Positions 11,869 to 32,461 of a stretch of 64,000 nt of DNA are shown here, in pieces; within the stretch, counting starts at the first letter, position 1, and every line of letters begins with the position of its first letter. The stretch covers positions 20,441,063-20,505,062 of the forward strand of contig OZ017795.1 of assembly GCA_963969395.1 (NCBI GenBank), in the 5' to 3' direction. A program made the position numbers and the translations under genes. The notes under the pieces are model-generated. The model saw nothing but the letters and a program-made list of their open reading frames with translations. It searched no databases and was not told where the DNA came from. The stretch is from Pseudoscleropodium purum (Eukaryota; Streptophyta; Bryopsida; Hypnales; Brachytheciaceae).

Positions 11869-14800
11869 CTAGTCAATGTAGCAACTCCCCATGTCCGAGG
11901 AAAATTGGCTGCGAGGTACCCACCAGTTGCCGTTGCCATCTTCACTAGCACTGCAAGAGGTCGAGGTGCAAATGACACGAGGTCCCAAGTTGACAAGAAA
12001 ATCATTCTGGCGCTTGTTAAGCATGCGGACAATAGGGTACCACTTCCTTCCATCAGTATCCATCGGTTCAGGTTTCACGATAGGCGCTGTGGTCACGGAG
12101 CTGGCTTGACTCAGGGAAGCTCTCAGCTCTTCTAGAGAGGGCTTGACATCTGCAGAGTGAATGCCGTTCTCCAGCTTCATCCCGCACATCACAGGAACAC
12201 CACCAGGTTCTTGCTTCACCTTCACAGGAAGGCCAGGCTCTTGCTTCACCTTTACAAGACGGACAGGCTCTTGCTTCACCTTGGTTATCTTCGGGATAGG
12301 GCCCATGGAAAGAATCTTAGGCTTGACATCGACTTCCTCAGATGTCACGTCCGAGCTCCCCTTCTCTTTGTACAACTTCGTCAGGGGAAGATCATCCTCT
12401 TCAGAATCAGAGTCTTCTTTATCAGATTCATTGATATCAGATTCTTCAGATACTTTTTTCCTGCTGCTCTTGGGGGTGATGCTCTTTTTCACAATACTTT
12501 TGATGCTGCTCTTCTTGAAAGGAGTGCTTCTGCTTTTGAATTTCTTGGCAGCACCTGGCTGGTGCATCAGGGCCCCATGGACGATGTTGTAGGTCTTCTC
12601 CCACCCACCATGATTTCCAGGCTTAAGCTTCACTTCAACAACCCTGAAAATATGCACAGAAATTATCCAGTCCACCGAATCGATTACCTCGAAGACACAC
12701 ACGTCACCCTCCTCTAAACAGTGGTCCTTGCTGAACGCTGCCCAGCCGCCACTCAATCCGGTGTGTTTGTCGGAACAAATCCACGTGGCGAGCCAATCAA
12801 AGCCATGCTTGTCCCTGAGCTTCACTTCCGTCTTCTCCTGCGGCATGAACTCCCTGGAGAATTTCCCTGGGATGGTCTGCATCAAGGCACAATACATGCA
12901 GGTCAGTGGCGGTTGAGGTACAGCAATTCTAATGAGCTCATCCTCACATTTAAAAACTTTACATTTGATGACGACTCCGCAGGCAGGTTTCATATGCTTG
13001 TTCAGTAAGAGCCCAATCTACATTCTAACCAATACATCGTTTTCAGGGCAACATGTAGATATGATAGAAGACGGTAAAATTGTTAAGGGACCTAATCCCG
13101 TCTCCAATTCACTAACCCCAGTTACTTATCTGTTCATACACTTGACCATCAATTGGCAGGTTAAAATGTGAAGCCTGACTTGGCTAAATATTTATGTCCG
13201 CTGATCTTCGTAAAGAAATGAGATTGTTCACTATCCCTTCAATAGTGCTCTTCAACCTCTCGCTTTTGAAAGATTGCATAAGAAATTCATACATTAGATA
13301 TCCTAAAGTTGAGAAATGTGGCCCTAATCATTGGACCCCTCTTTCAAATCTTCTTCTAGATTGTAATTAGAATTTTGATTTACCTTGTTACTGTTTTGGA
13401 ATGACACTAAAGTCGCAATGAATTCTCATCTCCCTAAATTGAGGTTTCGGTACCACTCTTGCCACTCCAAGCTTCCAAATAGGTTCAAAAGTTTTTTTCA
13501 CCTATCAAGTGATGCTAAGAAACTTTTGACCCCATTTTGAAGCTTGGAGTCCAGCGGAGTGTGAAATTCCTGAAGTAACGCAATAGTATCCTCTACCTCA
13601 CAGAAAACACAATGCAGACAACAAACAAAAACTTGCAGAGACAAGGATATGGATAGATCAAGAGAAGATGCCATACCAGCCAAAAACCACGGTACACATG
13701 GGATGGCATCATCACAACAGGAATGCTCGGAAACTCCGTCTTCAAAGCCCAACTTCTTTCCATTGCCCTGTCCAGCTCCGCTGTCGTCACCTCCCTTCGT
13801 CGAGACTCGTATGTTGTGGTACACGATCCCGGTTCAATATAAATCCCTTCCTTGGTAGTACTCGCTCTCACTTTCTTCTTGTGACTAGTCTTGGTAGCAG
13901 TCACCTCCTTCGTCGACGATCCTGTGAACTTTCGTTTCACCCTCTTTCTAGGCTTTGAGAGTATTTCTTCGTCCTCAACTGCTGGCTTGACTCCTTCTGT
14001 GTCAGACTCGGAAGGAGACTCCGCATCACTTTTCGAAGCCTCATACTCACTCATGTCTGAATCACTGGAGTCGCCGTCGCTGCCATCATCTGACACAGGC
14101 TCGGGTTTGATTTCCAGTCTCTTCCGTTTCCCACTCGCTGGAGTATGAGTATGCTTAGTTTCCTCGGGAGGTGCGGGCACCACTTCCACACCCAGTTTGT
14201 TGAACACGTGAACGGAGAAGCAGCTCTTGGAAATGAGAGAGAAGAGCATCTGGTCGCCACGCTTCACACTCGTGCTCGCAACGAAGCTCTTCCATCCACC
14301 TTTGAAGCCCAGCAGCTTCCCTGGTCCTCCGATCTCGACTGACCACTCTTTCCCATTGGAACCCAGAATGCGAGCAGTGCCACGCAAAGTTCCCCCGTGG
14401 GCTTCCACAAACTCCCTTGGAATGGGCTGCAGCAGCAACAGAGAAATCAATCCACCATCAATTCAAACGAATCCCTTTGAATGGGGCATCGAAAAGGTAG
14501 AGGGACCCTATTGCAGATAAATTTTTTTACCAAAGACAGCTCTCCACGCTCATTAAAACTCGAAGAGTACAATGTTTAGTTCTTTCCCACCTAAGAATAA
14601 AACCTAATATACTCTCTACAGTGGACCTTCGGGTGGCGTTATCAGGGGTCTGAACGAATTTCTTATGCACCTTCAAGGTAGGAATTTGTAGACCCACTAG
14701 AAGTTCCAGTAAACCCAATTCCCATTCAAAAATCAGCAGCCACAGACATTCAAGCAAGTCATACATCGCACTGATTAAACCACTAGCAAATAAGTCTGAC

Positions 14801-15140
14801 CAAGTGTAAAAATGTGTATGAACAGATGACTCGCTGTTGGTTACAAAAAGTTTAGAAGAAAACGGTCTCAGATACCTGACGACTTTAGGATTCTCTGCCT
14901 TGAACTCAATAAAAATTTCACAAGGCCACTGAAAGAAAACAGTGAGAAATAGAAGCAAGGGCTCACCGTCCAATTGGTCGTCACTTCTAAGCTTGTTAGG
15001 AGGAAACAAGGTGGTCGTGCATAGTTGGGAGCCGTCTGCTGAGAAGCATCAACTCCGTGTTCCTTGAAACAGGTGCTCGTACAGACTGCGCAAGCATTGA
15101 AGTCTTTGCCCATTGCTTTAAACCGTTCTTCTTGATCCAA
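11869..15140 (-). CDS. Two-domain B3 (REM-like) DNA-binding protein
   Basis: Exons in transcription order: 15140-14967 (start codon, 58 codons), 14928-14876, 14426-13677 and 12876-11869 (stop TAG). The third exon carries the first B3 domain (PIPREFVEAHGG, then GFKGGWKSFV) and ends in HVYRGFWL. The last exon resumes with TIPGKFSREFMP and contains GLSGGWAAFSKDHCLEEGD, so the second B3 domain is split by an intron. The linkers are Ser/Asp/Glu/Lys-rich with basic clusters, as in a nuclear protein. Exon 1 has a C-x2-C-x3-C-x3-H cluster of unknown role. REM-type B3 proteins bind DNA; the target here is unknown. Anomaly: the good donor after 14876 leaves phase 2 while the next exon needs phase 0, so the exon 2/3 join, and possibly exons 1-2, are uncertain. 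The last two exons alone give 585 aa. Confidence 0.82.
12058..12290 (-). other. Cluster of SUMO-acceptor-like motifs in the B3 protein
   Basis: The C-terminal exon encodes VKQEP three times in about 25 residues, followed later by IVKPEPMDTD. The preceding exon has IKPEPVSDD at about 14088-14118. All fit the psi-K-x-E consensus, and several are followed by acidic residues. The motif is seen directly; modification is an inference. Confidence 0.6.
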
Positions 15141-17132
15141 TCACCTTCTACGAGTGTTTGGAGACTCGGGACTTGAGATCATGGAGCCTTGTTACTAAAT
15201 GAATCGATTCTGCTACCTGAATTCAAAAAAGAAACAAAATCAAGACCAGACAGAGCGGAGTTTCCACAACTAACCAGGAAAAAGAATCCAATCCCAACTT
15301 CAAAGAAAAACTCGCACCTGTGGTATCTATCATGAACCTACAATGACTAGCTCAGAATCTATTCTTTGTGGTATTCCTACTAAGGATCATGGAGCCAAAA
15401 GTTTATTCGGAAGCGTGCCAAGAGAAAATCTCGGAAGGGGAATGAGGAGATGCGGACAAAAGAAACAAAACAGATCCTCAAAAGGAGAGTGCGCAAGAAA
15501 TGCTTACCTCCACGTTGTGACTCAGAAAGCATGCTTCTTCAGTCACTCCATCTGGAGAAAGTCAAGTCTCAGCAACTCCACGGACTGTAACCAAGAACGG
15601 AGAATCTCAAGATTCAGCCACAACTAAACCCAGTTGAAGATCCGCAAAACACGCAGAATCTCTAGGTGAAGGAACCTTTCAAATGCTAAACCAAATCCTC
15701 TAGCAACAGCCCCTCCACCCACCCTTAAATCCGGAAGTCGCCATTCCCCTACCCAGAAATTTCAAACTTCACACTACAACAAAAGATTTTCAAAATTTCA
15801 AAATTCAAATTTCAACACAGCTTGAAATGATGAAAAGAAGTGCGCGATGGCGAAGACGGCGACACTCGAATTCAAAATTTATACACAGCTAGTCTCATTT
15901 TCAAGCAACAGCATATACCGCGCAGCAGATCTCTACAGCGGGAGGTGCAAATAACATGAACTCCTTCAGAAATCTCACCTTCACGGCCATAGTCGAAGAT
16001 TATTCACAAGTCACTCAATTTCGAACAAAATTTCAGAAATTTCTAGCTCTCCAGTGCTATCGCCATGCATCTCAATGCACGTCACTCTTAAACGAACCCT
16101 AGACTGAAAAAAGTAAAGAGGATTTGGAATTCTCTAACCCAGGTTCCTAATATAGCTGCGAGGACGAAGGAGGAGGGAATGAGAGAATTCGAATTGCGTA
16201 CGACCCGTTGTGAAGCTGTCCCATTGCCCGAAATGGCACTGACGTCGAATCTGTCCATGGCGATGAACGTTGGCGGGTCATCATCCTCTTGCACGGGAAT
16301 GAATGAATGAAGAAAGAGAATAATGGCAGCTGATGAGTGAGTGCAGTCACTGTTGTGTCAGGGACTCAGGGTTCCTCTGTGCTGCTCTTCGTCCTAGCTC
16401 TTCGATTGTCAAGGGTGTTGTTGATCAATTGGGTTTCGTTACGAGACGCCCAAGCTTCGTCAATTTTTACCGGGCTATGGCCATAACCAAAGCCCTTCTC
16501 TCCATAGTGCGCTTCAACCCATAGCTACATATATAATTATATGTAAGCCTAGCCTCTCTTCTTCTATTTCTCTGTTTCTGCACGTTCTTACCTTTCCGGT
16601 GCATGGTTGAATGTAACTAGTGGTGCTTTTTCTAATCTCTAGCTCGCTAGTGTTTGGTGTCTTGCGTCCTAAACTTCAGGAGCCTTCGATCTTTGCTTAG
16701 GAATTTTCGCATGAAGTTTCTTGTGGAAGTTAGCTAGCTAGGTTCTGTGTAATGTAGGCTTCAATTCGCGCCGTCTCCGAAGCTCAAGGGATTTGATCAC
16801 ATGTATATTGATCTCCAGTATGTACTATGTGTGAATGTCTCATTGATTTTCTAGGTGCTGAGGTATGGGAGTTAGGGTCTCTTGCGGTTCCATGTCAGGG
16901 CCGGACGTTTCCTATGGGAATTGAAACCTATGTTTGTAAATCCTCGAGCTAGTGACTGGAGATGCATGATTGTGTGGCGAGGACAAGCTCTTTGCCAAAT
17001 TCTGATGAATTGATGCTTGCAGAACCGAGAGTTTCAAACACTGTACGTGTGCTGGGAATCCAATGACTCCCAAGTTTTGATCTGCAACTTGAGGGATACA
17101 GTGAAGCCATCTTCAAGAGGAAGACGGCGAGC
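15141..17132. promoter_or_regulatory. Head-to-head upstream region of the B3 gene (-) and the membrane-protein gene (+)
   Basis: This 2-kb stretch separates the start codons of two divergent genes and must contain both promoters and 5' UTRs, perhaps with 5' UTR introns. Short open frames occur (for example 15343-15627, 16333-16524), but none has recognisable content. No TATA box can be assigned with confidence. Confidence 0.5.
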
Positions 17133-18722
17133 ATGACGAGGGTTCTCGAGGGTCCGCCCTTAGAAAACGAAAACATCCTCACCCGTTTGAATTTCTTCCG
17201 CAACTTTCGTACCGAAATCCTTGGCCAACGCGCCATCGAAACCATCACCGACGTCTGTTTCGGCTTCTTCGTCTTCACCGTCCTCATCTTCACCGTCCTT
17301 GCCATCACGTACAAGCCTCCCGATCCATGGCTCCAAGGGCAGAAACCTTACAACATCTTCTTCAACAGCGTTGGCAACTCCACTTTCCACCCTGACGACT
17401 CCGTGCTCCTCACAGGAGACGACATGATCCCTTCTCCAAGTATCCTTCTCCCTCTCCCTAGCCCTCCACCGATCAATGCAAAAAATCTCTCTGGTGATTG
17501 CAACACTTCCATTCCCTGGGATTGCTCAGACTTAGGGTTGAAGCAGGCTGTGGAGACTATGAACGCTCGTCATTTCCCAGAGCTTCTATTCTACTCGTAT
17601 TACATTGTTTCTGGGGGTTCCCAAGGGGTATGTGATGTAGCTTGGCGATACCGACCTCGCAACAACACCACTCCACGGATGTACACAGATTACAGACGTG
17701 TTTCTGTAGTCCGAGGGAGTGATTGCAGTTTTGTGGTGAAGAAGATAGGCAAGTGGCATTCAGGTGTGAACGCGAGAGTGCCAGCTTCTAGGGATGCTTA
17801 CAACACTATGGATTCAGCTACCAAAGGGAAGTTCTTATACTACAATCGGGGTAACGAGTATTGCAAGAGCATGGGACAGTGGATGTGGGGGTTTCTGTGT
17901 GCTCTTGGGGAAGCGCAGTACTTGAACCGCACTTTCGTTCTGGATTTAGAGCTTTGTCTGTCTTCAGAGTACAGCTCTTCACATAAAGATGAGCCAGGGA
18001 AGGATTTCCGTTTCTACTTTGATCTTGAGCATCTGGCGAATATGACGCCCATCGTTGAGAGAAACGCGTTTGAGGAGCAGTGGAACAGTCTTTCAGATCT
18101 GCATGTGATGCAGAATAGGATCGAGCCTGTGGATTTGAAGAATGACACTCACTCTGTTTTGTACCGCGATTTTACAAAGGTTGAGGATGCGAGGAACTAT
18201 TGGGCCAGTGTGTGTGATGGCCAAGCAGGGACGTACATTCAGCGACCGTGGAGCTTCATGTGGAAGTCGAAGCTGTTGATGAACATTGTGGATGCCATTT
18301 GTAATAAATTGGAGTGGGACTTTGATGTTGTCCATGTGATTCGGGGATACAAAGCAGAGAACAAGAGGTTGTGGCCCAATTTGGATCGAGATACTGCTCC
18401 TGAGAATCTGATTGCGAAGTTGAAGACCATGATTGGAAGGAGAAGGAAAGTCTACATTGCGAGTAATGAGCCTTACTTGCATTACTTTGATAGACTGAGG
18501 GAGCCCTTTGAGGTGCATATGCTGGAGGAGTTTAGCTATCTTTGGGCTGAGAATAGTGAGTGGTGGAATGAGACCAGGCGTATCGCTCCAGGGAAGAACA
18601 TCAGCTTTGATGGGTACATGAAAATGATTGTGGACACAGAGATGCTGTACAGAGGAAAGAAGCGGGTGGAAACGTTCAATGACCTTACCAAGGACTGCAA
18701 GAACGGGGCTGGTAGGTGCTAA
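17133..18722 (+). CDS. Single-pass membrane protein of the At4g12700-like, O-fucosyltransferase-related family
   Basis: One uninterrupted frame of 529 codons, so this is an intronless coding region. Residues about 41-61 (VCFGFFVFTVLIFTVLAITY) form a signal anchor, and the long C-terminal part should face the Golgi lumen. The order IPWDCSD, CDVAWRYR, WHSGVNAR, Y-NRG-EYCKSMGQW, LNRTFVLDLELCLSS, RPWSFMWKSKLLMNIV, DFDVVHVIRGYKA-NK, YIASNEP and VDTEMLYRG-K-VETF-LTKDC matches, from memory, the plant family of Arabidopsis At4g12700 and At2g04280. That family is sometimes labelled O-fucosyltransferase-like or calcium-binding; its biochemical role is not established to my knowledge. Many N-x-S/T sites and paired cysteines fit a secretory-pathway protein. 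Length equals that of relatives. A 5' UTR intron is possible. Confidence 0.92.
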   Translation: MTRVLEGPPLENENILTRLNFFRNFRTEILGQRAIETITDVCFGFFVFTVLIFTVLAITYKPPDPWLQGQKPYNIFFNSVGNSTFHPDDSVLLTGDDMIPSPSILLPLPSPPPINAKNLSGDCNTSIPWDCSDLGLKQAVETMNARHFPELLFYSYYIVSGGSQGVCDVAWRYRPRNNTTPRMYTDYRRVSVVRGSDCSFVVKKIGKWHSGVNARVPASRDAYNTMDSATKGKFLYYNRGNEYCKSMGQWMWGFLCALGEAQYLNRTFVLDLELCLSSEYSSSHKDEPGKDFRFYFDLEHLANMTPIVERNAFEEQWNSLSDLHVMQNRIEPVDLKNDTHSVLYRDFTKVEDARNYWASVCDGQAGTYIQRPWSFMWKSKLLMNIVDAICNKLEWDFDVVHVIRGYKAENKRLWPNLDRDTAPENLIAKLKTMIGRRRKVYIASNEPYLHYFDRLREPFEVHMLEEFSYLWAENSEWWNETRRIAPGKNISFDGYMKMIVDTEMLYRGKKRVETFNDLTKDCKNGAGRC

Positions 18723-19559
18723 ACAACACGCCCATTTTACTCTAGTTAGGTTCCTCAATATTCTTCAGCACTGCCCTGCTCTCTTAGGTTTAGGATACTA
18801 TTTGCTTCTTTTTAAGCATGTTGGCATGTGTAGGAACGTGATTTTTGGGAGATCCATGGATATGTGGAGAGGCATTTGAGCCAAACCCGTGTGTGAATTT
18901 CTCATGGAATTCCACAGTAGCAGGTTGCAGTTCAACCAAGTGTATGAATAGATGAGTTGCTGTTGGAAACAGGGGTCTTTATAGGAGATGGGTTGAGGTC
19001 CCTCACAGTGAGCATCCACTACCTTAGATGTGAAACTTACAGCATGTCATCAAATATAGCACATCGAGGAGTACTTGAATTTCCAGCCTGCGGAAGCTAG
19101 AATTGCAAGGGCAAGAGGTTAACAGGTTTTAGGATTTGCACGAGCAAGAAAAAGGGCATCTACTTCAACTGCAAATCCAGGAGGCATCTGGAAAGATATA
19201 TTAACTTCAGGATATTTAGTTTAGTTGACTTAAGGCATAATATTTCTACTGTACTCCATCTTCATCCTCTTCAATAATGTCAGTTGGCGTCCGGGAGGGG
19301 ACACTAGAATATTCATACCATGTGTGATAGATTACATCCTGACCTCTTAAATTTCATTCGACTGCCGAGGTTTCAAAAACCTTGAATGTGTGGTCAAGTG
19401 CGCTGTAGGCATATGGAAAATGATGTGTCACAAGAATGCAGGATGTGCAGATGCTTTATAATGCAATTTTAGAAAAAGGCATTGGGAAGAGATGTATTTT
19501 GTGCAGGCATACTAAGGTAATTGCACCTGCTTCTGAACCTTTTCTAAAATGGAGTCTTT

Positions 19560-19740
19560 GCACTTAGTAAAATGTACTGCCTCAATTCATGAGAGACTGG
19601 GGCTGCTTTTGGATACACCTATTTTCAGCAGCTTGAAAGTTCATAGTTTATTCATGTAGTATCCAAAAAATACATAAGGGAATTTGAAGTACTCTTTAGA
19701 TTTCCAACAAGATTCAACCAGAAATTAGGCTAATTGTTTG
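19560..19740. repeat. Dispersed repeat copy B
   Basis: Same-orientation, gapped similarity to 4972-5150 in an intron of the first gene. Shared blocks are TGCCTC-ATT, GAGAG, TATTTTCAGCA, TTCATAGTTTATTCAT, AGTACTCTTT and TTCCAACAAGAT. Confidence 0.6.
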
Positions 19741-20700
19741 ATTGAATTGAACAAATTAGGCTTAATTGAATGTAAAAATAGGTGTAGATACCTTTGATTG
19801 AGATTTTCAAGTATGGATACCTCAAATCATCTTCTTTTGTAATTGTGCCCCCTTGTCTATACTTTTCTAAGATTTTTAGATTGACTTTGTGGTTAATTTG
19901 TAAGTTGGGGATGTGATTGGAAAAGTGACAATTTAGGGTATGTACACCTTAGTACGAAGTTCATAGATACATTGCAACTTTTACTATTGTCACAATCTAA
20001 ATGTTTGGGATAATATGGAGTTTTGTAACATTGTGACAAAAAAATGTGGTGTAATATTCCCTCAAATAAAAGGAAGTAAGGTAATCAACCTTTGTGAGCA
20101 TTTGAATTTCCAACAAACAAGTGAAGGGAGAAACCTAGGTGATGAGGTAAGAGACTCAAGATCATATGTGACAAGTCTCTATATTGAAGAGATATTGACA
20201 CGAAGGCAAGATTAATTCAATTATAGTGTTTTATTCATAACAAGGAGAAAGGTAAAGTTCGCCCTTCATCTACCATTCAATTGTTTTCTAGTGCTTCTTT
20301 CTCAATTTTTTACAAATGGAAAAAGTGAGCTACAATCGTTCCACAATTGACTCAAATGAAAGTTTGTTTTATTCATAGTATGGACGGATACCCTACACCA
20401 AGGTGAGATTCAGCATCAATTAAGTCATTTAAAAAAAAAAAAGGAAAGAATGGTTCTTCCATTTATTTAAAAAAAAAAAAAGAAGAAAGAAAGAAAGTGT
20501 TATATGTCATCTTATGTATGGTATGAGGTGACTTCAACCCCTCATAATGTGACAACGGAGAATCTGACATGGAAATCCAATTTTAGCACTATAGTGCCAA
20601 ATCAAACCTAGGCACTTGTTGTAATTTAGAACACAAATGGTGTGACTGTAAAGAAGGCTCTATCCACTCCAACCAAACCTTTAACCACTTAGTCTAAACG

Positions 20701-21118
20701 TTGTTGTAGATCGGATTTGGAGATAGAATGAGAGTTAATGCCATAGTCCTTTCCACAAAACATTGCCAATGAAGCACAATTGGATGACTCATTGTCAAAT
20801 ATGGAAAAGAACTGAGGTGATATGTCGAAGGAGCAACCCTTTACTAATTGAATTATAACTGGCATCCATTGGTGTAGTGTATGAATTTTCAATTGAAAGA
20901 GAATGAATGTTGTTGTAAATAGGATTTGGAGATAGAGTGAGAGTCAATGCCCTAGTCCTTTCCACAAAACACTACCAATGAAGCACAATTAGATGACTCA
21001 TTGTCAAACATGGAAAAAGAATTGAGGTGGTATGTCAAAGAAGCAACCTTTTACCAACTAATTTATAATTGGCATTTGTTGGTGTAGTGGATGAATTTTC
21101 AATTGAAGGAGAATGAAA
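20701..21118. repeat. 209-bp tandem duplication
   Basis: Copies 20701-20909 and 20910-21118 share long identical blocks such as GTCCTTTCCACAAAACA and ATGAAGCACAATT-GATGAC. They differ by scattered substitutions, so the duplication is not very recent. No coding content. Confidence 0.85.
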
Positions 21119-21482
21119 TTTGCAATGATCAAAAGAAGTTGTATGATTTTTGGAATGATCAATATTTAGTTATAATTTTGGAAAGTGAAAGCTAGTATAA
21201 ATCTGCTATAATTTTAGTTCATTGATTTTACTGAATATAAACAAAATATTCTCTTTCACATGAAGTCCAAAATGTTCTATTTCCATTGCTAATAATATTA
21301 TTTAATGTTGTACAATAGAGATATATATCTTACAAGTATACTTTTACCTTTCTTTTGTATTCTCATTGTATTTTGATTCAATATATTATTTTTTGGGAAT
21401 GGCAAGAAAATATAATTGCTAGCAAACTAATCCCATTGAGTTGTCTTCACTTTGAAGTTGAGGTTTTGGTCCCATCTTTACT

Positions 21483-21695
21483 ATTCAAAATTGTTAAATG
21501 GAGTTAGAAAATTTTTAGCACCATGTGAGGTTGAAGAATACTTGTGACTTAATATTCAAAGTTGTAAAATAGAGTTAGAAATTTTTTAGCTCTATGTCAG
21601 GTTGAACAATACTTGTGACTTACTACTCAAAGCTATAAAATGGTTTTAGAATTTTTTTATTACCATGTGAGGTTGATAAATACTTGTGGCTTGGA
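21483..21695. repeat. 71-bp tandem repeat, three units
   Basis: Units start at 21483, 21554 and 21625 with an exact 71-base period. Each contains GTTAGAAA-TTTTTAGC-like and GGTTGA-AATACTTGTG blocks. The array is flanked by a GAGGTTTTGGTC / GACCAAAAC inverted pair. A related sequence occurs at about 13440-13560 in an intron of the B3 gene. Confidence 0.75.
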
Positions 21696-22133
21696 GTTGC
21701 AAGAGTAAGACCAAAACCACAATTTAGAGAGATCACAACTTAATGTATTTAAATTGTTGACAATCATGGCATCTAAAAGTTACATGGGTGAAACCAAAAC
21801 CTCAATTTCAAGAGATGAGAAATGAACATGACCAACATGCATACAATCATGCTTACTTTCATTTTCATTCCCTAGAAATGACAACTTGAATATAAATTCA
21901 AATTCAATCTAGAATAAGGATTCGAAGAAGGCAAGGATTTTTGGCTTATAAGGTAAATATTTTAATGTAAATCTTGCTTAATATCCTGAAACAAGAACAT
22001 AACTACAATTCATAAATTTTACATAAGACTTCAATCGTGAACTTTGTCAAGAATGCTTAGTACTTCATTTCAATATAGAACGTATTATTCGATATTGAAT
22101 GTATTATTTGATATAGAACGTATTGTTCAATAT

Positions 22134-22491
22134 AAGGTAGCAACATCCATAATTGTGATTGTACCCATAAGTAGTTAGTAGAGTGTCCTAAAACTATCTT
22201 TAAGAGTACCTTGAAACCGTCACCCATTCTTAATTGTGATTAGTAGGCTTTGAATTTTTTAGATTTTGTTGTGAGAATCAAGGTAGATTTACTAGAGTGC
22301 GGTTTAGGATGCCCCAATGAGTTCTACTTTGAAAATTCACAAAAATTAGATGCCTTGTCCAAAAATTCTATTTTTTTTTAAAAAAATTCATGACTTTCAG
22401 TTGCTAATACTGCAGAAATATTTTTTCTAAAAAAAGATGCCTTTAACTCTACTGAATTGCTTATTTTGACGGTTATGGGTGTTGCTACCTT
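22134..22491. mobile_element. 358-bp MITE-like element with 19-bp terminal inverted repeats
   Basis: The left end reads AAGGTAGCAACATCCATAA (22134-22152). The right end, TTATGGGTGTTGCTACCTT (22473-22491), is its inverse with one mismatch. Immediately outside are direct repeats AGAACGTATTGTTCAATAT (22115-22133) and the same sequence ending in C (22492-22510). There is no coding capacity. The structure fits a non-autonomous DNA transposon, but a 19-bp flanking repeat is longer than usual target-site duplications. Confidence 0.7.
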
Positions 22492-23538
22492 AGAACGTAT
22501 TGTTCAATACTTAATGTATATTGTGTGTACATCTCCAAAGTCAGTTATGTACCTACATGGAAGAAACACTTTTAGAACCAAACTTTGTTCCTTTATAACT
22601 TTAATTTGCATCCAGAATCCAAATGCCATGTTCTCTGGTGTGTTGGAACCTCCTTTCACTTGCAAACAAGAACATATGAAAATCTGACCAGTCTAATAAT
22701 AGCAAACAGGCTCAGTAGCAAAAAGTGGCGGTTTTCAGAGTACCCACCGCAATGTTACATTCAAAAGCCCTCATTCAGTCAAAGAGCCCGGGTTCTAACA
22801 TTACAGAGAAAACAGCCTTCAAGATACCCATTTCATGACTAAGCTTGAGCGTTGAATTTGAGTCAGCCTGCTCTAAATATGCACACAAGCAAACAAAGAA
22901 TAATAACTAATTTACAATCTTTGAAAGTATATTATACAACTTCTGGTCAAATTAGCTGACAGGATGCCTCAAGATGCGACTTCCTGTCCAAAACATCTTG
23001 ATCATCTGCAGCAGCTTCCAAACTTCCAAAAATGAGATTAATTGAAGAGTCTCACAAATCATACGGTTAACTTGGATGTAGTCATGATGGAGCTGGGAAA
23101 CAACAGCTTCTAGGGCTGCAGAATGCTGAGGCTCTATAGAGATGACCTGTACATTATCTGCACCCGAAGACCTTATTAAGAGAGCTCCAATAGTTGAAAA
23201 GCACAACATGAAAACAATCTATAAGTGTAAGACTGTCTTTTTAGTAGAGACTAAAAATAAGTCTTGACATTCTATCCAGCCAGTTCACAAACTATCTAGT
23301 CCCATAAAATATACGAATCTTCTCAATCAAGATTCATAAAGGGAGTGACTCGATCTCACAAGTATCCTACACTGACTACAATCTCCTAAATGGATGTCTA
23401 GGTTGATCGACTATGAATGATTAGGATTTATAACATGATTATGAATCCTACCACATCAAAACCAAAACTCTTCAACAGAAATATCAATAGAGCCTCTCTA
23501 CCAGTCCCCACGAGACGCCATGATTCCAATGTTTCGAT

Positions 23539-32461
<8,923 letters not shown>

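Larger units (their letters stand above)
18723..23538. other. AT-rich spacer with dispersed and tandem repeats
   Basis: This 4.8-kb spacer lies between two convergently transcribed genes. It holds dispersed repeat copy B (19560-19740), a 209-bp tandem duplication (20701-21118), a 71-bp tandem triplet (21483-21695) and an inverted-repeat element (22134-22491). I see no supported gene. The 85-codon minus frame at 22952-23209 is probably 3' UTR or background. Confidence 0.6.

Noticed and set aside
12157..12717. 186-codon plus-strand open frame
   Set aside because: Antisense shadow of the large B3 exon.
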